Source: Sabellastarte sp. h YS-2021 (lineage: Eukaryota; Annelida; Polychaeta; Sabellida; Sabellidae). From it: 64,000 bases of DNA. A program made the position numbers and the translations under genes. Location of the stretch: positions 3,537,962-3,601,961 of the forward strand of contig OZ024933.1 in the NCBI GenBank assembly GCA_964017235.1. The letters run 5' to 3'. Under the pieces are notes generated by a model. It was not told the DNA's origin. It did no database searches and saw only the letters and a program-made list of their open reading frames with translations. Below, in pieces: positions 10,621-22,540 of the stretch (its first letter is position 1; the number at the start of each line of letters is the position of its first letter).

Positions 10621-11189
10621 GCCCGTACCCCACAGCCTAGGGAAATATTTTTAACACCATGGGATATAGAAATACTGTATCAGTACAAAGTTCAGGATAC
10701 TTTTAGAGCACTATCAGTTATATAAAGGTCCAAACAATGTTTAAATAGAGAAAATAATGTCTAAGAGAAAGATAATGCATGTAAATATGAAGTATTAAAA
10801 CAAGACAATTCAATAACAAGATCATTAAGCATTAATCCATAAACTAAACATTACGACACTCTTTATCTACATCTGGCATGGCCGAATTATGGTTTGGATG
10901 TTTTGAATATTACCATATTACCATACAGAAGTGGTAATACATTCAATGAATGCTTATGTGTGGTGTTGGAGCAAAATCTGTGGCTCACTTGATAAAATTC
11001 CATCTGTTACAAATGGGAAGTTGTAAAAGTAAAATTCTTAATGAATTCTAATATGACTTTAACAGTGCTTAATCTACATCAAAAGACACCCAAAGGTGCA
11101 ACAACCAAGATTCAAGTAAAAAGATATGAGAGATATAAGAGAGATAAAATAATATCACATATCCCTGTAGAGAGATAAAATAGCATCAG
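10621..11189. other. Non-coding stretch
   Basis: No gene seen. Contains short A/T-rich repeats (AGAGATA-type at 11125-11180) leading into the tandem repeats to the right. Confidence 0.5.
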
Positions 11190-11640
11190 ATATGCAAGAT
11201 CAAAGGTCAAATCCAGGTCACACCATGATGTTGCACACCTATAACCCCCGATCAATGTCCCTACCAAATATCAACTTCCTACACCTTATGCTTTTTCTAA
11301 ATATAGCCCGGACAAGGTATTATAGGTCAAGGCCACTACGGCAAGGCCACTACGGCAAGGCCAAAGGTCAAATCAAGGTCACACCATGACGTTTTACATC
11401 TCAAAAACCCTAGCCAATGTGACTACCAAGTATCAACTTCCTACACCTTACGCTTTTCGAGATATAGGCCGGACAAGATTTTATAGGTCAAGGTCACTAC
11501 GGCAAGGTCAAATCAAGGTCACACCATGACGTTGCACACCTACACCCCCGAACCAATGTCCCTACCAAGTATCAACTTCCTACACCTTACAGTTTCTGAG
11601 ATACAGGCCGGACAAACTTTTTCCCGCCGCCCACCACCCA
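11190..11640 (+). repeat. Three-copy tandem repeat, period about 140-161 bp
   Basis: AGGTCACACCATGA recurs at about 11216, 11377 and 11517, each followed by CCAATGT(C/G)CCTACCAA, TATCAACTTCCTACACCTTA and a purine-rich GAGATA..GGCCGGACAA end. The spacing of 161 and 140 bp differs because the first unit holds a GGCAAGGCCACTAC local duplication. Reading frames through it are incidental. Confidence 0.85.
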
Positions 11641-12534
11641 TCCGGACACCATGGGTGAAAACAATACCCTGACAAAAATGGAATGTACTTTTGTTTTGAA
11701 ATTTAAACAACCATCCATCTTCCACATCCCCAACTTATTGATGAATACTATATGATACTGTAGCATGAGTTCTGTGTCTTCATATACAACATAACTGAAG
11801 CCTACTCCTCCCGACCATAACTTGGCACAACTTGAACACAAAAACCTTATTTTCTATTGTTTTAAGTGTAGGTACATGTATTTCATTTTGACAAAACATG
11901 TATTAAAACAAGAGCAACTTATAAATGTATTTATTGACATAAAATCATACAATAAACTTTTAGAATTTTTTTAAGGGGCAATAAGATAATTTCTTCTTGA
12001 AATCAGCTCTCAAACATGGCATAATTTGCAAACACAATAATTTATTTAATTTATTGCTGTGGTCACTTCTACTTTCTTATTTGGTATGCAGAAGTACGCA
12101 CGTTCATAAAATGACAATAAAATGTTATTTAACATTCTATCTTCTGGTTTTTGCCATGTTGAGGTTAGTGCCATGATACGGTGCCAAGCAGTAAATACTT
12201 CAGTTATGGCACCATAACTAGAGCTTCTCCCAATATTTCATTTCATTTGCCACGCTGGGATTAGGGCTGCTACGATTCTTCGGTTATTCGGAAACAAAAT
12301 GATTCGGTGTAATACTAGAGTCAAAAAAAGTGAATCGGGTCTTCGAATACAACTAAAACTAGAGTATTGCTTCGCAAGAGAAAAAGAAATTGTTTTTGCA
12401 CAGCAATAACAAAGCGTCCCAATGAGTATTAATCAGTTTGTAGAAATGACTGTCTCCTGTGTTTAATATGTTTTTTCCATTTATGACAAAATGCAAGGTT
12501 TCCTAGATGAATCTGGTTTGTTTATTTTTTTGGT
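11641..12534. other. Non-coding stretch, with a single hAT-like terminus
   Basis: No gene recognised. TAGGGCTGCTACGATTCTTC at about 12252 resembles one hAT terminal repeat, but I found no matching second end, so it is not called as an element. Confidence 0.4.
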
Positions 12535-13578
12535 TTTTGCGTTTTATGCAGAAATTCATGATGGCCGCCAAAAGTGGTGGGAAAACGATTTTTGCAAAAA
12601 GTCGTCAGTAGATTCTGCAAATACCATACGGGTCAAAAATTTCATTGAAATCGCTCTATCTCGCTCCGTTTCCGAGATAAACACGTATTTGCGTTTAACA
12701 CAGAAATTCAAGATGGCCGACAAAAGTGGCTGGAAAACAACTTTTGCGAAAAGTCACCAGTAGCCCTGCAGATACCCTGCGGGTCAAAAATTTCGTCAAA
12801 ATCGCTCGATCTCGCTCCGTTTCCGAGATAAACAGGTTTTTGCATTTAACGCAGAAATTCAAGATGGCCGCCAAAAGTCAGACACCCTGTGGTTCAAAAA
12901 TTTCTTCGAAATCGCTCTATCTTACTCTGTTTCCGAGATAAACAGGTTTTTGCGTTTAACACCAGCTTAACACAGAAAATCAAGATGGCCTCCAAAAGTG
13001 GCGGGAAAATGATTCTTCGGAAAATCGCCAGTAGACTCTGGATATACCCTGCGGGTCAAAAATTTTGTGGAAATCGCTCTACCTTGCTCTGTTTCCAAGA
13101 TAAACTGGTTTTTGTGTTTAACGCAGAAATTCAAGATGTCTGCCAAAAGTGGCAGGAAAACGATTTTTAGGAAAAGTCGGCAGTAGACTCTGCAGATACC
13201 CTGTGGGTCAAAAATTTCGTCGAAATCGCTCTATCTCACTCCATTTCAGAGATAAACACGTTTTTGTGTTTAACACAGAAATTCAAGATGGCCGCCAAAA
13301 GTGGCGGGAAAACGATGTTTGCAAAAAGTCGTCGGTAGACTCTTCAGACACCCTGCGGGTCAAAAATTTCGTTGAAATCACTCTATCTCGCTCCATTATC
13401 GAGATAAACGTGTTTTTGCGTTTAACGCAGAAATTCAAGATGGCCGCCAAAAGTGGCGGGAAAATGATTTTGCGAAAAGTTGCCAGTAGACTCTGCAGAT
13501 GCCCTGCGAGTCAAAATTTTCATCGAAATTACTCTATCTCGCTCGTTTCCGAGATAAATGTGTTTTTGTGTTTTCAGC
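12535..13578 (+). repeat. Satellite-like tandem array, period about 151 bp, seven units
   Basis: GAAATTCAAGATGGCCGCC-type unit starts lie at 12551, 12703, 12853, 12975, 13126, 13278 and 13430: spacings 152, 150, 122, 151, 152 and 152. Each full unit contains AAGTGGCGGGAAAA, a CTGCAGATACCCTGCGGGTC block, TCGAAATCGCTCTATCTCGC and TTTCCGAGATAAAC. The 122-bp unit (12853-12974) lost an internal segment. Reading frames of up to 144 codons cross the array, but the 151/152-bp period shifts frame from unit to unit, so they are unlikely to be a gene. Confidence 0.92.
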
Positions 13579-13865
13579 GTTAAGAAAAATTGTTACATTT
13601 AATAAATCGTTAAGAAGTCAGCCATTTTATATTGGATCACTTCCAAAAGTTAATGATTTCTAGACATCTACAATATAACAATATAACACACCTACTTGCC
13701 AAATTTTATGTGAATAGGTGAAGCTCTTTTAAAGTTATCATCCGGACAAGCACACCCTTTTGAAAAACATGTTTTTGGTCATGTGACTTCTCTGATTGGT
13801 TGAAATGTCATGACATCATATTCAGAAATTTTTCCAAGGGCCAGTGTATGAATTACCTAACGAAA

Positions 13866-14598
13866 GCCCGATGGCCAGCAGGGCCATTAACTTTTCACTT
13901 TTCATGGCCCGTATGAAATTTAAATAGCCCAATAAAATTTAAATCTCTTTATTTTCTGTAATAATTACAATTACAACGATCTCAAAAGGAATAATTTGGA
14001 AAATATATTCAAAATTCTTGTTGCAACATTTTAAAAATAACCTCCAATAAAACAGACATTATTATGAACTGGACACAATTGTGACCACCCGTGTACTCAG
14101 TACATACAATACTGATCAAAAATTAAACATTGTTATATTGCCCAACTCCTACAAAAAATGGAAATCTTTAAAACAGAATCACACAGGTCTTGACTTTTGC
14201 TTTCTAAGGCTACATATTGATAAAAATCTTATTTCCAGATATTTAACAACGAAGACGTTCCACGGACTAGCGTTTTTGCATTTGAAATGTTACCATCAGA
14301 AAGCAGAAATTCAGCGAAGTTCTCTCAATTTTAAAACATTTCGAGTATTTTGACTGGTAGTCGTAAAATGTTTTTCTTCATATTTAATCAGGAACTAGAG
14401 TGTGTTTGCATTCGAAATGTGACCATCGGAAAGCAGAAATTCAGCGAAGTTCTCTCAATTTTAAAACGTTTTAAGTATTTCGACTGGTTGTCATACAATT
14501 TTTTTTCTTCGTGTTTAATCAGGAACCAGAACATTAAAGTTTCGTTTTGTTTCGACTCCACACATTCTCGCTCAAGTTAATGGCCAGCTGGGCTACGC
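13866..14598. repeat. Repeat block with imperfect inverted ends and an internal 130-bp tandem duplication
   Basis: The left end AGCCCGATGGCCAGCAGGGC..CCATTAACTT and the right end AAGTTAATGGCCAGCTGGGCT are imperfect inverted copies. Inside, 14265-14395 and 14395-14527 are tandem copies (about 130 bp apart) sharing GCAGAAATTCAGCGAAGTTC and TTTAATCAGGAAC. This may be a non-autonomous DNA element. No target duplication was verified. Confidence 0.4.
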
Positions 14599-14727
14599 AT
14601 TTGTGAAAAAAGATGGCCCGGAGCAGAACTGCCCAGGGCTACTGCATACACCTGCCAAATATGAAGAGAATCCGCCTTATGGCTGCAAAGCTATTGCGAA
14701 AAGAAAATGCGGATCCCATAGACAAAC

Positions 14728-14749
14728 AAGCGTCCCTCGCGGGACGCTT
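14728..14749 (+). other. Perfect GC-rich hairpin in AT-rich context
   Basis: AAGCGTCCC, loop TCGC, GGGACGCTT: a nine-bp perfect stem with a four-base loop. It closes a moderately GC-rich repeat segment (14580-14760). Possibly the subterminal hairpin of a mobile element; no RNA gene is implied. Confidence 0.6.
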
Positions 14750-15360
14750 AGACACAAAAACTACTACAAAATTTGATTTATCTTTAAAATATACGGATAT
14801 ATTTGTATATTTTTGAAATACAATGAGTTTCCGTATTCAGTTTTTATTTTTAAGCATTTCTAAACTTTAAATGTGTGTGTAACAATGCTTTTATATGACG
14901 GCATTTTAGTATAACATATTTCGAAGACCTCCTCAAATCTCGCAATATAAAAATGGTTAAAGTTTCCTTTATTCTGCATTATAAATGATTCTTTATTCCA
15001 AAATTCCATGAATTATCAACAATCTTTCCTGTTGTGTGCATTTTTGTCATTTTATAAGGTGTAATATGTCTAAATATGATGATGTTTATTTCGTGGGTGA
15101 TAATCAAGGGATTAACCGAATCTGAGTCAGTTCTTCCAAAACAAGGAATTTTCAGGCTCGCTTGCAGTCTTAGTTGAGATATGTTTGTGCCATATTACGA
15201 CGAAGAGTATGCACTAAATGTTTGGTTTTGGTAACTTGAATAGTTTTCAAAATGAGTTTCTTGAATATTAATGCAGTGTTATAACATACAAGGTAATGGG
15301 AAAACCGGGAAAACTAGAATCATTTTAAAGGAGAGATATAATTTCTATGCATACTTGGAC

Positions 15361-16150
15361 GGGTTTTCGATATGACAATGAAAATGAACAATAATGAATA
15401 TCAAAAGTAACACTGAAATAATTATCAGAAATATAACGCCAAAATTAAATCCCCAAGCTCTCTGGTTCGATGTGACTGCACATTCATTCTACATTACATC
15501 ATCCAAAAATGAGGCTGTAAGCTTACTGTCTGGTGCTGTATCTGGGCACAAACTGGAAGATAAAACATTTAATAACATTTGCTTTTTATCGCACACATTC
15601 GCGCATTTCCGCATAACATATAAGGTAGATGGAGTGACAATTAATTGGTTTTGGGTATTTCCTTATGCAAATCGCACCAATTTAGGGCGGTAATTCATGT
15701 AGAAAATTAGAAATTATATTATCGCCCCTTAAAAAGTCTTCTAAAAAGTTTATTGTTTTGAGTTTTGTTGCTAAAATATATTTATAGCTGCTGTTACATA
15801 TTTTAATCAATGGAAATCCACAATATTAAACAGGTAATAATCACAAATAAGGATTTTGCGTCCAAGGTATGACCAGTTACGACAAGGAGCAGTACAGTTT
15901 ACAAATATATCGAAAACACATATGCAATAATCTGTTACAGTACTGTAGTGCATATCCACGAGGGATGGGTTTTCGATATGACAACATAAACGCATAATGA
16001 TGAAGATCACAACCTACGCAACCAAAATTATCTGACAACAAAATTATATCCACAAAGTCTCTGGTTAAATGTGACTGCATATTTATTGTAAAATATTGTA
16101 TAAACGTCATCCTAAAAAAAAAAGAGGCTGGAAGCTTATAGTTTAACTTT
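15361..16150 (+). repeat. Diverged direct repeat pair (15361-15535 and 15963-16140)
   Basis: Both copies begin GGGTTTTCGATATGACAA and share, in the same order, CCAAAATTA, CTCTGGTT, ATGTGACTGCA, CATC(C)AAAA and GAGGCTG(T/G)AAGCTTA. Many small indels. The 99-codon frame at 15394-15693 lies in the first copy but is not preserved in the second, so it is probably not a gene. Confidence 0.65.
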
Positions 16151-17090
16151 AAATTATCGAAAACGTGAATACACGATACATGGGGAACCTACATCGGTTA
16201 GTGCTATACAGTACACTATCCGCTACTATGGTGGTTTACCATTTTATTGGCCCATTAAGCAAGTAGTAAATGTGACTTTTAGTGGCAAGTTTTACATGCA
16301 CATTTAGTTAAAATAAACAGATACCGTAATGGTTGCTTAACGTTTAAAGATGTTTTTGATATTTGTTGAAAAACAAGAATTCTGATCCTATTTTAATGCT
16401 AAACTAGTCACTACATACTGGAATATCCCGAAGATATTTTTTTTTTACCTTTGTCACTTTGACTTCCTTACTTCGCAAGCGAAAGTGCACAAGTTTTACA
16501 TGTGACAACCAAACGTCCGGGTTTTGCCATGTCGAAGAGCAAATGTGCCTATTGAAATGACTGGTTTCAGCAGTGCACTGGTTGGGCAACAATATTTAAA
16601 GAATATTCAAAGGAACATACACTAGTACGCACCACTGAAATTGACGAATTATTCATTTCTTCTCTCACTAAACGAGGTTCCAGACTGTACATTTTTCATG
16701 TTTTTGTGGTTTCAAAATTGACACTTAATGTCGGATGAACCAAAGTTCGATTTTTTATTTAAGGTATTCGTCAAACAAATATACAAGGAAGCACAAACAC
16801 TTGGGATAATACGTCGAAGTGTCTCTTCGATCAGACTCTAATTTATCCCACTACAGTGAATAAAACGGGTTATTTTTGGACAACTAAGCTTGCCATTCTC
16901 TAATTAGGCTATAGCATATGTCTAGCAGTTCACTGAAAAGAGAATGAACATGATAAAGATAATTATTAAATAGACACCTATATATTATGCATGTCTTTCA
17001 TTTGCTATACTTTTCAGAGCATTAAACAGAGTTTAAGTTTCTTTCATGTCTGAAAGGTAAAGTCCTGCTGATATTTTTAAGAACAGAGTG
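16151..17090. other. Non-coding stretch
   Basis: No recognisable gene, element boundary or RNA gene. Confidence 0.5.
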
Positions 17091-17094
17091 GTTA

Positions 17095-17870
17095 TTTACC
17101 CAACAGCTGTGTATGCAAGACCAATATCATCGCTAGCGTACCCAACGGCTATGTTCACAAGATCACTGCTACTGTACCCAAATTTTAATCACTCCCTTAG
17201 CTCATTTCTGACATGTCTTTTAAATTTTGTCACAATGGAACAATAACCAAGTTCTTCTGCTGTTCCACAGTGCAAACCCATGCTAACAGAATAATTTTAA
17301 TTTAGAGAGTGATCCTTGGCCCATTTCTGACTACTCAAAAAAATTTGCTTAAAAGGTACTGATATCGAGTGCACAACCATTGAGTGCATACTAACATGGA
17401 TAGTGAAAAATTGATTAGGCTGTAAAAAATTTGGGGTTGTTGGCTACACTAGCAGTGATATAGATATTGTGTGCACAACCACCGGGTACACTAGACCAAT
17501 ATCACTGCCAGTGTACACAACAGCTGGGTATGCTAGTAGCAATATAGATCTTGTGTACACAGCCACTGGATATGACAGCAATGATATTGATCTTGGGTGC
17601 ACAACCATTGGGAACATAGAGTTTACTGCCTTAGGTACAGGGTAGTTGGGTATGTCAGTATCTTACACAGCTTTTGGGTACACTAACAAAAAAAAAACAA
17701 TGACATAAATCTAAGGTACATAACCATTGGGAAAATAGAACTTAGTGCTTTATTTGGATACAGGATAGTTGGGTATCTGCCATTAGTGTACAAACACAGC
17801 CGTTGGGTATGCTAGACCGATATCATTGCTAGTGTACATGTTGATACCGGGGGGCAGATAAACGATTGCT
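17095..17870 (+). repeat. Degenerate minisatellite, about 42-bp unit (array 1)
   Basis: Units of the form CACAACCATTGGGTACACTA, then a variable AGCAATAT-AGATCTTGTGTA part, recur irregularly, with some longer composite units (GTTGGGTAT..CCATTAGTGTA). The same unit makes up a second, better-preserved array at 19665-19975. The region between them (17.9-19.6 kb) lacks the unit. Confidence 0.75.
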
Positions 17871-19664
17871 TCATACACACATTTATTGAATGCGGTTTAA
17901 CTGTAAATACATAACATATAAACAATCAAACAATAACACTGTATTAACAATAATGTCATATTACATCAATTTCATTAGAATCTTGAGACATTAGCTTTAT
18001 CAATGAATAATATAGTTTCACATCAAATATTCCTATAAAGGTTTAATGCCTTGGAACAATCCTAATTTTATTACTCAAATGTTTATTATAGCTTATTAAT
18101 AAATAATTTGTGATTAATTCTATGCATGGACAAAGATTACACACTAATACATAATAACAATGCAATCACTCTTAAAACTGCACAGGTGTACAGTTACTGA
18201 AACTTTACAACATACTAGCACATGCGCACAAATTAACACATTGCTTCTACCTTATAATATACTAGCACATGCGCACAAATTAACACAGTCTAGAATCTGT
18301 TAATTATGAATGAGTTCTATGACTTAGTAAGTACTTTTGTATACATATATTTCAGATCAAATAATTATTAATTTTAGCCTTAGGAAAGGCTATCCAAATT
18401 GGACAATTACAACTGTACATCACATATAGTAACAGATAATTCCTTCAAATACAACATTAATTCTCAAACACATTTAAGTGCAACAATTCTATATCTTACA
18501 TTTATCTAGATGTTATTAGAACTGAATATTATTATAGCACTTGAACAAATTAAATTAATCAAAGACTTCATAAGAATAATTCATACTTACAGAAATCTGT
18601 GGACTGTCCCCAATATCAAACCTGTTGTCTTTTAACACTTCTAACACTTGTAACACTTGTAATACATATAACACTTGTAATAGTTATAACACTTGTAACC
18701 CTTTTATATTTTGTCCTTTAAAACTTTTAAGTTGTCGCTTGTAGCACTTATAACATTTGTATTTATCAGTTTGTCACTTCAAAGTATCATTTTATCATAA
18801 TTACACTGCAGTCTGCAAGGAAGAGAACCTCTGGGTTAAGCAAAAAGCTGGTGTAACCCGTAAGTATCCTCAGTTGTGTTGTCCTTCAGCCTGCTAGTGT
18901 GAAAATCTGAATTTTACTAAAAAACCTGATATTTTATAGGCAATACATGAAGCCAAGCTAGCCTCATTTTGAAACAAGGTGAAGCCTAAAATATATGTGT
19001 ATATAAATTTTGTATATTATATTTACTGTATTTCCATATACTGTATTCAGTTGTCATCATTTGTGTTATTTACACCAAATATAGGCCAGGCTTGGAATGA
19101 GTAACATTGCATTTAAGCACCAAAAGTAGGGTATGAGACTGATGATGTACAGTCATAAAAACACAAGCCTGTATGCATGTAGTTGTACATAAGTGGCTAG
19201 TGTAAAACATGGGGCTGCCATTGTTGAGCCAGCCCTGGGTAGCTCGTTGACTTTCTACTGTAGGCCTTATGAAACTGATGTCCAACCATAAACAAAGGCC
19301 CACAAACTCACTGAAGTGTTTACACATGCAAATGGAAATATACATATAAATCAGTAAAATATTCTACTGATACTGAAATCAGAAATATAAAAAGTAAACA
19401 AATATATTTGACTTATGCAGCATTCCTAAATTAAGTAAAGATCCCTTCACTCATTGCTTACATTTATATTCAGATAATCACACAATACCATCTATCAATT
19501 ACTAAATTAAGTGTTTTACCTAGTAAAATTCAATTAACAAAGTTTCAAGTTTTGGTAATATAAACTCTTGAGTATAAATTCATATTATAAACAGGCAACA
19601 TTCCTTTGTGTTACAAATTTTATATAAATATTTATGTATCAGGATGCTTGGGCTGTACAGCACC
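17871..19664. other. Gene-free stretch with short tandem duplications
   Basis: Holds a 47-bp-offset duplication of ATACTAGCACATGCGCACAA (18212 and 18259) and a TAACACTTGT-type microsatellite at about 18628-18710. No protein-like frame was recognised. Confidence 0.6.
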
Positions 19665-19975
19665 CAACAGTACACAACCATTGGGTATGCTAGCAGTGAA
19701 ATACATCTTGCATACACAACCGTTGGGTACACTAACAATGCTATTAATCTAAGATGCACAACCATTGGGAACATAAGTTCACAGCTTTGAGTGCAGGATA
19801 GTTGGGTATGCCATTAGTGTATGTACACAGCCATTGGGTACACTAGTAGCGATAGTGGTCTTACATTCACAAATGTTGGGTGCGCTAGACCAATATCACT
19901 GCTTGCGTGCACAACCATTGGGTAGACTAGCACTGAAACTGATCTAGCATTCACAGCCGTTGGGTAAATATTGAC
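19665..19975 (+). repeat. Minisatellite, 42-43-bp unit (array 2)
   Basis: About seven units begin CACAACC(A/G)TTGGGTA: the first are 42-43 bp, one is a 68-bp composite. Because 42 is divisible by three, the plus strand reads as a 14-residue repeat (YTTIGYASSEIHLA, then YTTVGYTNNAINLR) for about three units before breaking. No start context or family match supports a protein. The unit is shared with 17095-17870. Confidence 0.85.
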
Positions 19976-20630
19976 AATAAATAATACCAGATTGACAATA
20001 AAGTATTTTTATCTCAACCTTTATTTATGCTTTTTAAGGGTAGGCAATCTACCATTAGTTTGTCATTGTTGTGCTTCCCATACATAACATGAGTTTGATG
20101 CTGTTTAGATACTTCTATTAACCATTATATCTAGTATTTTAAAGCATGTGCTCTGACAAGGCTCATGCTCCTAGGAAGCATTTTTTTGTTTATTTTTTAT
20201 TATTGATTTTTTTTCTTGCTGGACTTTCATGCAGTGTGGTATTTGTGTTGTTTTTAAAAGACATAAAACACTGCAACATGCACATAAATAATGCATCTAC
20301 ACAATAGGCATTTATATGCATTTCATAGTAGATTTAAGTATTTCATACACACTTTTTATATCACTTAAATACTTTAAGTGGTACAGCAATATAGTTGATT
20401 ATATATTCCATTTTGATTTTGATATTTAGAATGTAGTAGTTAAGACAATTCCTGATAGAACATTAATTTATTTCTTATTTTAAGCTTTATGTCACATAGA
20501 GTGCAATGAATATTTGCAAATGATGCATTATACCAAACAGAAAAAAGGAATACACAACAATTCCTTTACATAAATATATAGGTTTAAGCTTATATAGTCT
20601 TCAGTTCAAATTCTCTAAATTACATGACTG

Positions 20631-20700
20631 ATTTATTTATTTGGGTTTTTCGTTGCTTCCAACACTGTACTCATCATATCAAAACAGGTAGTTTAATGGG
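20631..20700 (-). mobile_element. Fragment of F1 SINE (3' part)
   Basis: TTTATTTATTTGGGTTTTTC, TTCCAACACTGTAC and TCATATC match the 3' end of the F1 SINE in minus orientation (compare 53892-53940). Beyond about 20700 the similarity is lost, so this is a 5'-truncated or decayed copy. Confidence 0.65.
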
Positions 20701-21685
20701 CTTTTGGCTCAGCGTCTCACCAAACCTATTCCACTGTCTCTGTGGCTATTTGTGAGAACATTCCTTTTAACTGAATGGACCTTTCCTCAAATAAATTCAA
20801 AGATAATCTCTTCAAAAGTTTTTATGACACTGATCGTTACTGGTGGAAACTGTAAACAGATATATCAAACTTGGTATGACTGAGTATTGATAACTTGAAT
20901 TGTTTTCCATGCAAAGTAAGTTTCCTAGTGATCCACTGTAGTGACGATTCTTCAAGTTTAGTAATTTGCTTATTGCAGTTTAAAGTGTTATAATTTTCTT
21001 TTTTAGTTTAAATACAGATACTTAGACATTTTATTGAATTAGAGCTGAAAGCTACGCTTTCAGTACATTGTGGATTATTCTTTAACAGTCCAAGCTACAG
21101 TACATCACATTTTGCAATGTTTATCTGGGACCAGAGATTGATGAAAATTCATTTAAAATAAAATAGCTCCTGATAGTGAATGTTCATCCTACAATTAAGT
21201 AAGTGTCAGCATATAATGTAATACATGACTCCAACTGAAATAACTTAATACCACAGACTTTGGGGCTTTTAGTAATTTATTAGACATGTATTCAATGCAG
21301 TGTATAAAGAGTAATTTCAGACAGTACATCCTTATTTTATGCCTCTTTTCATGATAGACTGGGATACCAGTCCCTCAGCAACAAAGGGACTGAAATCACC
21401 TACAGTGACCTTCACTTAGTGTTATTATTAAAGCTGTATTTTTGGCACATTGTGAGCTGGTATTTACTATATGTGACACAGTTTTTTTTTACAAGCACCA
21501 ACCTCTCATGCCTTGGGAAGCCTTGATCATGATTTATTTTGATAATTTAATTATTTATATAAATTTTGTATGCATTCAAATTATTTTTGCCATGTATTAT
21601 GACACTTATAACATGAAACATTTCCAATTAAACATAATAATATTTAGAATGACAATATATTCATTATAAAAGCTCATTTTTGAGG
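20701..21685. other. Non-coding stretch
   Basis: No gene or repeat boundary recognised. AT-rich. Confidence 0.45.
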
Positions 21686-21687
21686 TG

Positions 21688-21890
21688 ATAATAAGATATT
21701 TACAGCACATAAACTGATGCATATTTTGTATCTAACAAAAAGTTTGTTTAATGTTGATGATATATCATTATATAGTAAAAGGGGACTCTAGTGTCAAATT
21801 GTGCACCAAATGAGTTAACTAGACATACAATTTATTTATTTTTTGTAACAAAGAATGCTAATTATCCAAAATGGTGGTCAATACCAAACC
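21688..21890. repeat. Dispersed repeat, second copy at 60637-60865
   Basis: The two loci share, in order, ACT-GATGCA(T/C)AT, AGTAAAA(A)GGGGAC, AGTTAACTAGA-like and TTTATTTATT blocks, then (C/A)CCAT-TTTGG-AATTAG-type sequence. The locus adjoins LINE reverse-transcriptase debris at 21.9 kb, so it may be LINE untranslated sequence. Direction not assigned. Confidence 0.5.
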
Positions 21891-21892
21891 CT

Positions 21893-22207
21893 TTATTGGA
21901 AAATGAAGTAGTCCAGAAGCATAGACAATTTCCATGAGTGATTCTTTTGAAAGGATACCAGTATTTTCTTAGACAGAATGTGGGAATGTAGGTTAGCTAT
22001 AAAATAGTTTGATCCATTGAATAAAAGGTTTTCCAAAACCATATTTTTCCAGGGCAAGAAAGAGAAAAATTCCACTTTATTGAAACAAAGCCGATTTTCT
22101 CCTTTCTTGTGAATCAATACTAAAAAGCTGCAAGTGTTGAGATTGGTAAGAAGCCCTAAACAAATAATTCCTGCAGCATATGCAAAAATCTTTTCTAAAT
22201 TTGACAA
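21893..22207 (-). pseudogene. LINE reverse-transcriptase palm fragment
   Basis: In a shifted minus frame I read ID..RRKSA followed by FLALEKYGFGKPFIQWIKLF, which fits the L1/Tx1 block after motif A (LEK.GFG..FI.WIK.LY). The continuous 104-codon frame is a different, partly overlapping one. Short, broken and isolated; the identification rests on this one block. Confidence 0.45.
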
Positions 22208-22540
22208 TCACTGTTTATAAAATTCAGGATTTAGCACATGTCCAAGCATTATACCTCAGTCCAAATTCCCACGAATACTTTGTATGTCTTTTCTGCACCA
22301 AATTTCTAGAAATTTTTTCCTCTCATATAGCCCCTGAAGACCCACCTCTTTAACTCAACATTTATTGTTTAGTATCACTTAGACACTCGTTTTTCATTCT
22401 TTAAATGGTACATTCAATATGCATAAAATACACAAATATTGGTACCCCATTCACATATATTCATATTTAATGAAAGAAAAAAATCATTAATCACCAGCTG
22501 TACAATTAAATGCATCAATAAATCAAGTGATGGTTATGAT
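22208..22540. other. Non-coding stretch
   Basis: No recognisable gene; between two LINE remnants. Confidence 0.4.

Noticed and set aside
12252..12272. Complete hAT element starting TAGGGCTGCTACGATTC
   Set aside because: Only one end could be found; no inverted partner or 8-bp duplication.
12491..13583. Series of plus-strand frames of 71-144 codons reading as a repetitive protein
   Set aside because: They lie wholly in the 151-bp tandem array, whose period shifts frame between units; no start context or splice signals.
15394..15693. 99-codon gene
   Set aside because: Lies in a duplicated non-coding repeat; the frame is not conserved in the second copy at 15963.
19665..19975. CRISPR-like array of regularly spaced repeats
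   Set aside because: Units are contiguous and degenerate without unique spacers, and the genome is eukaryotic; it is a minisatellite.
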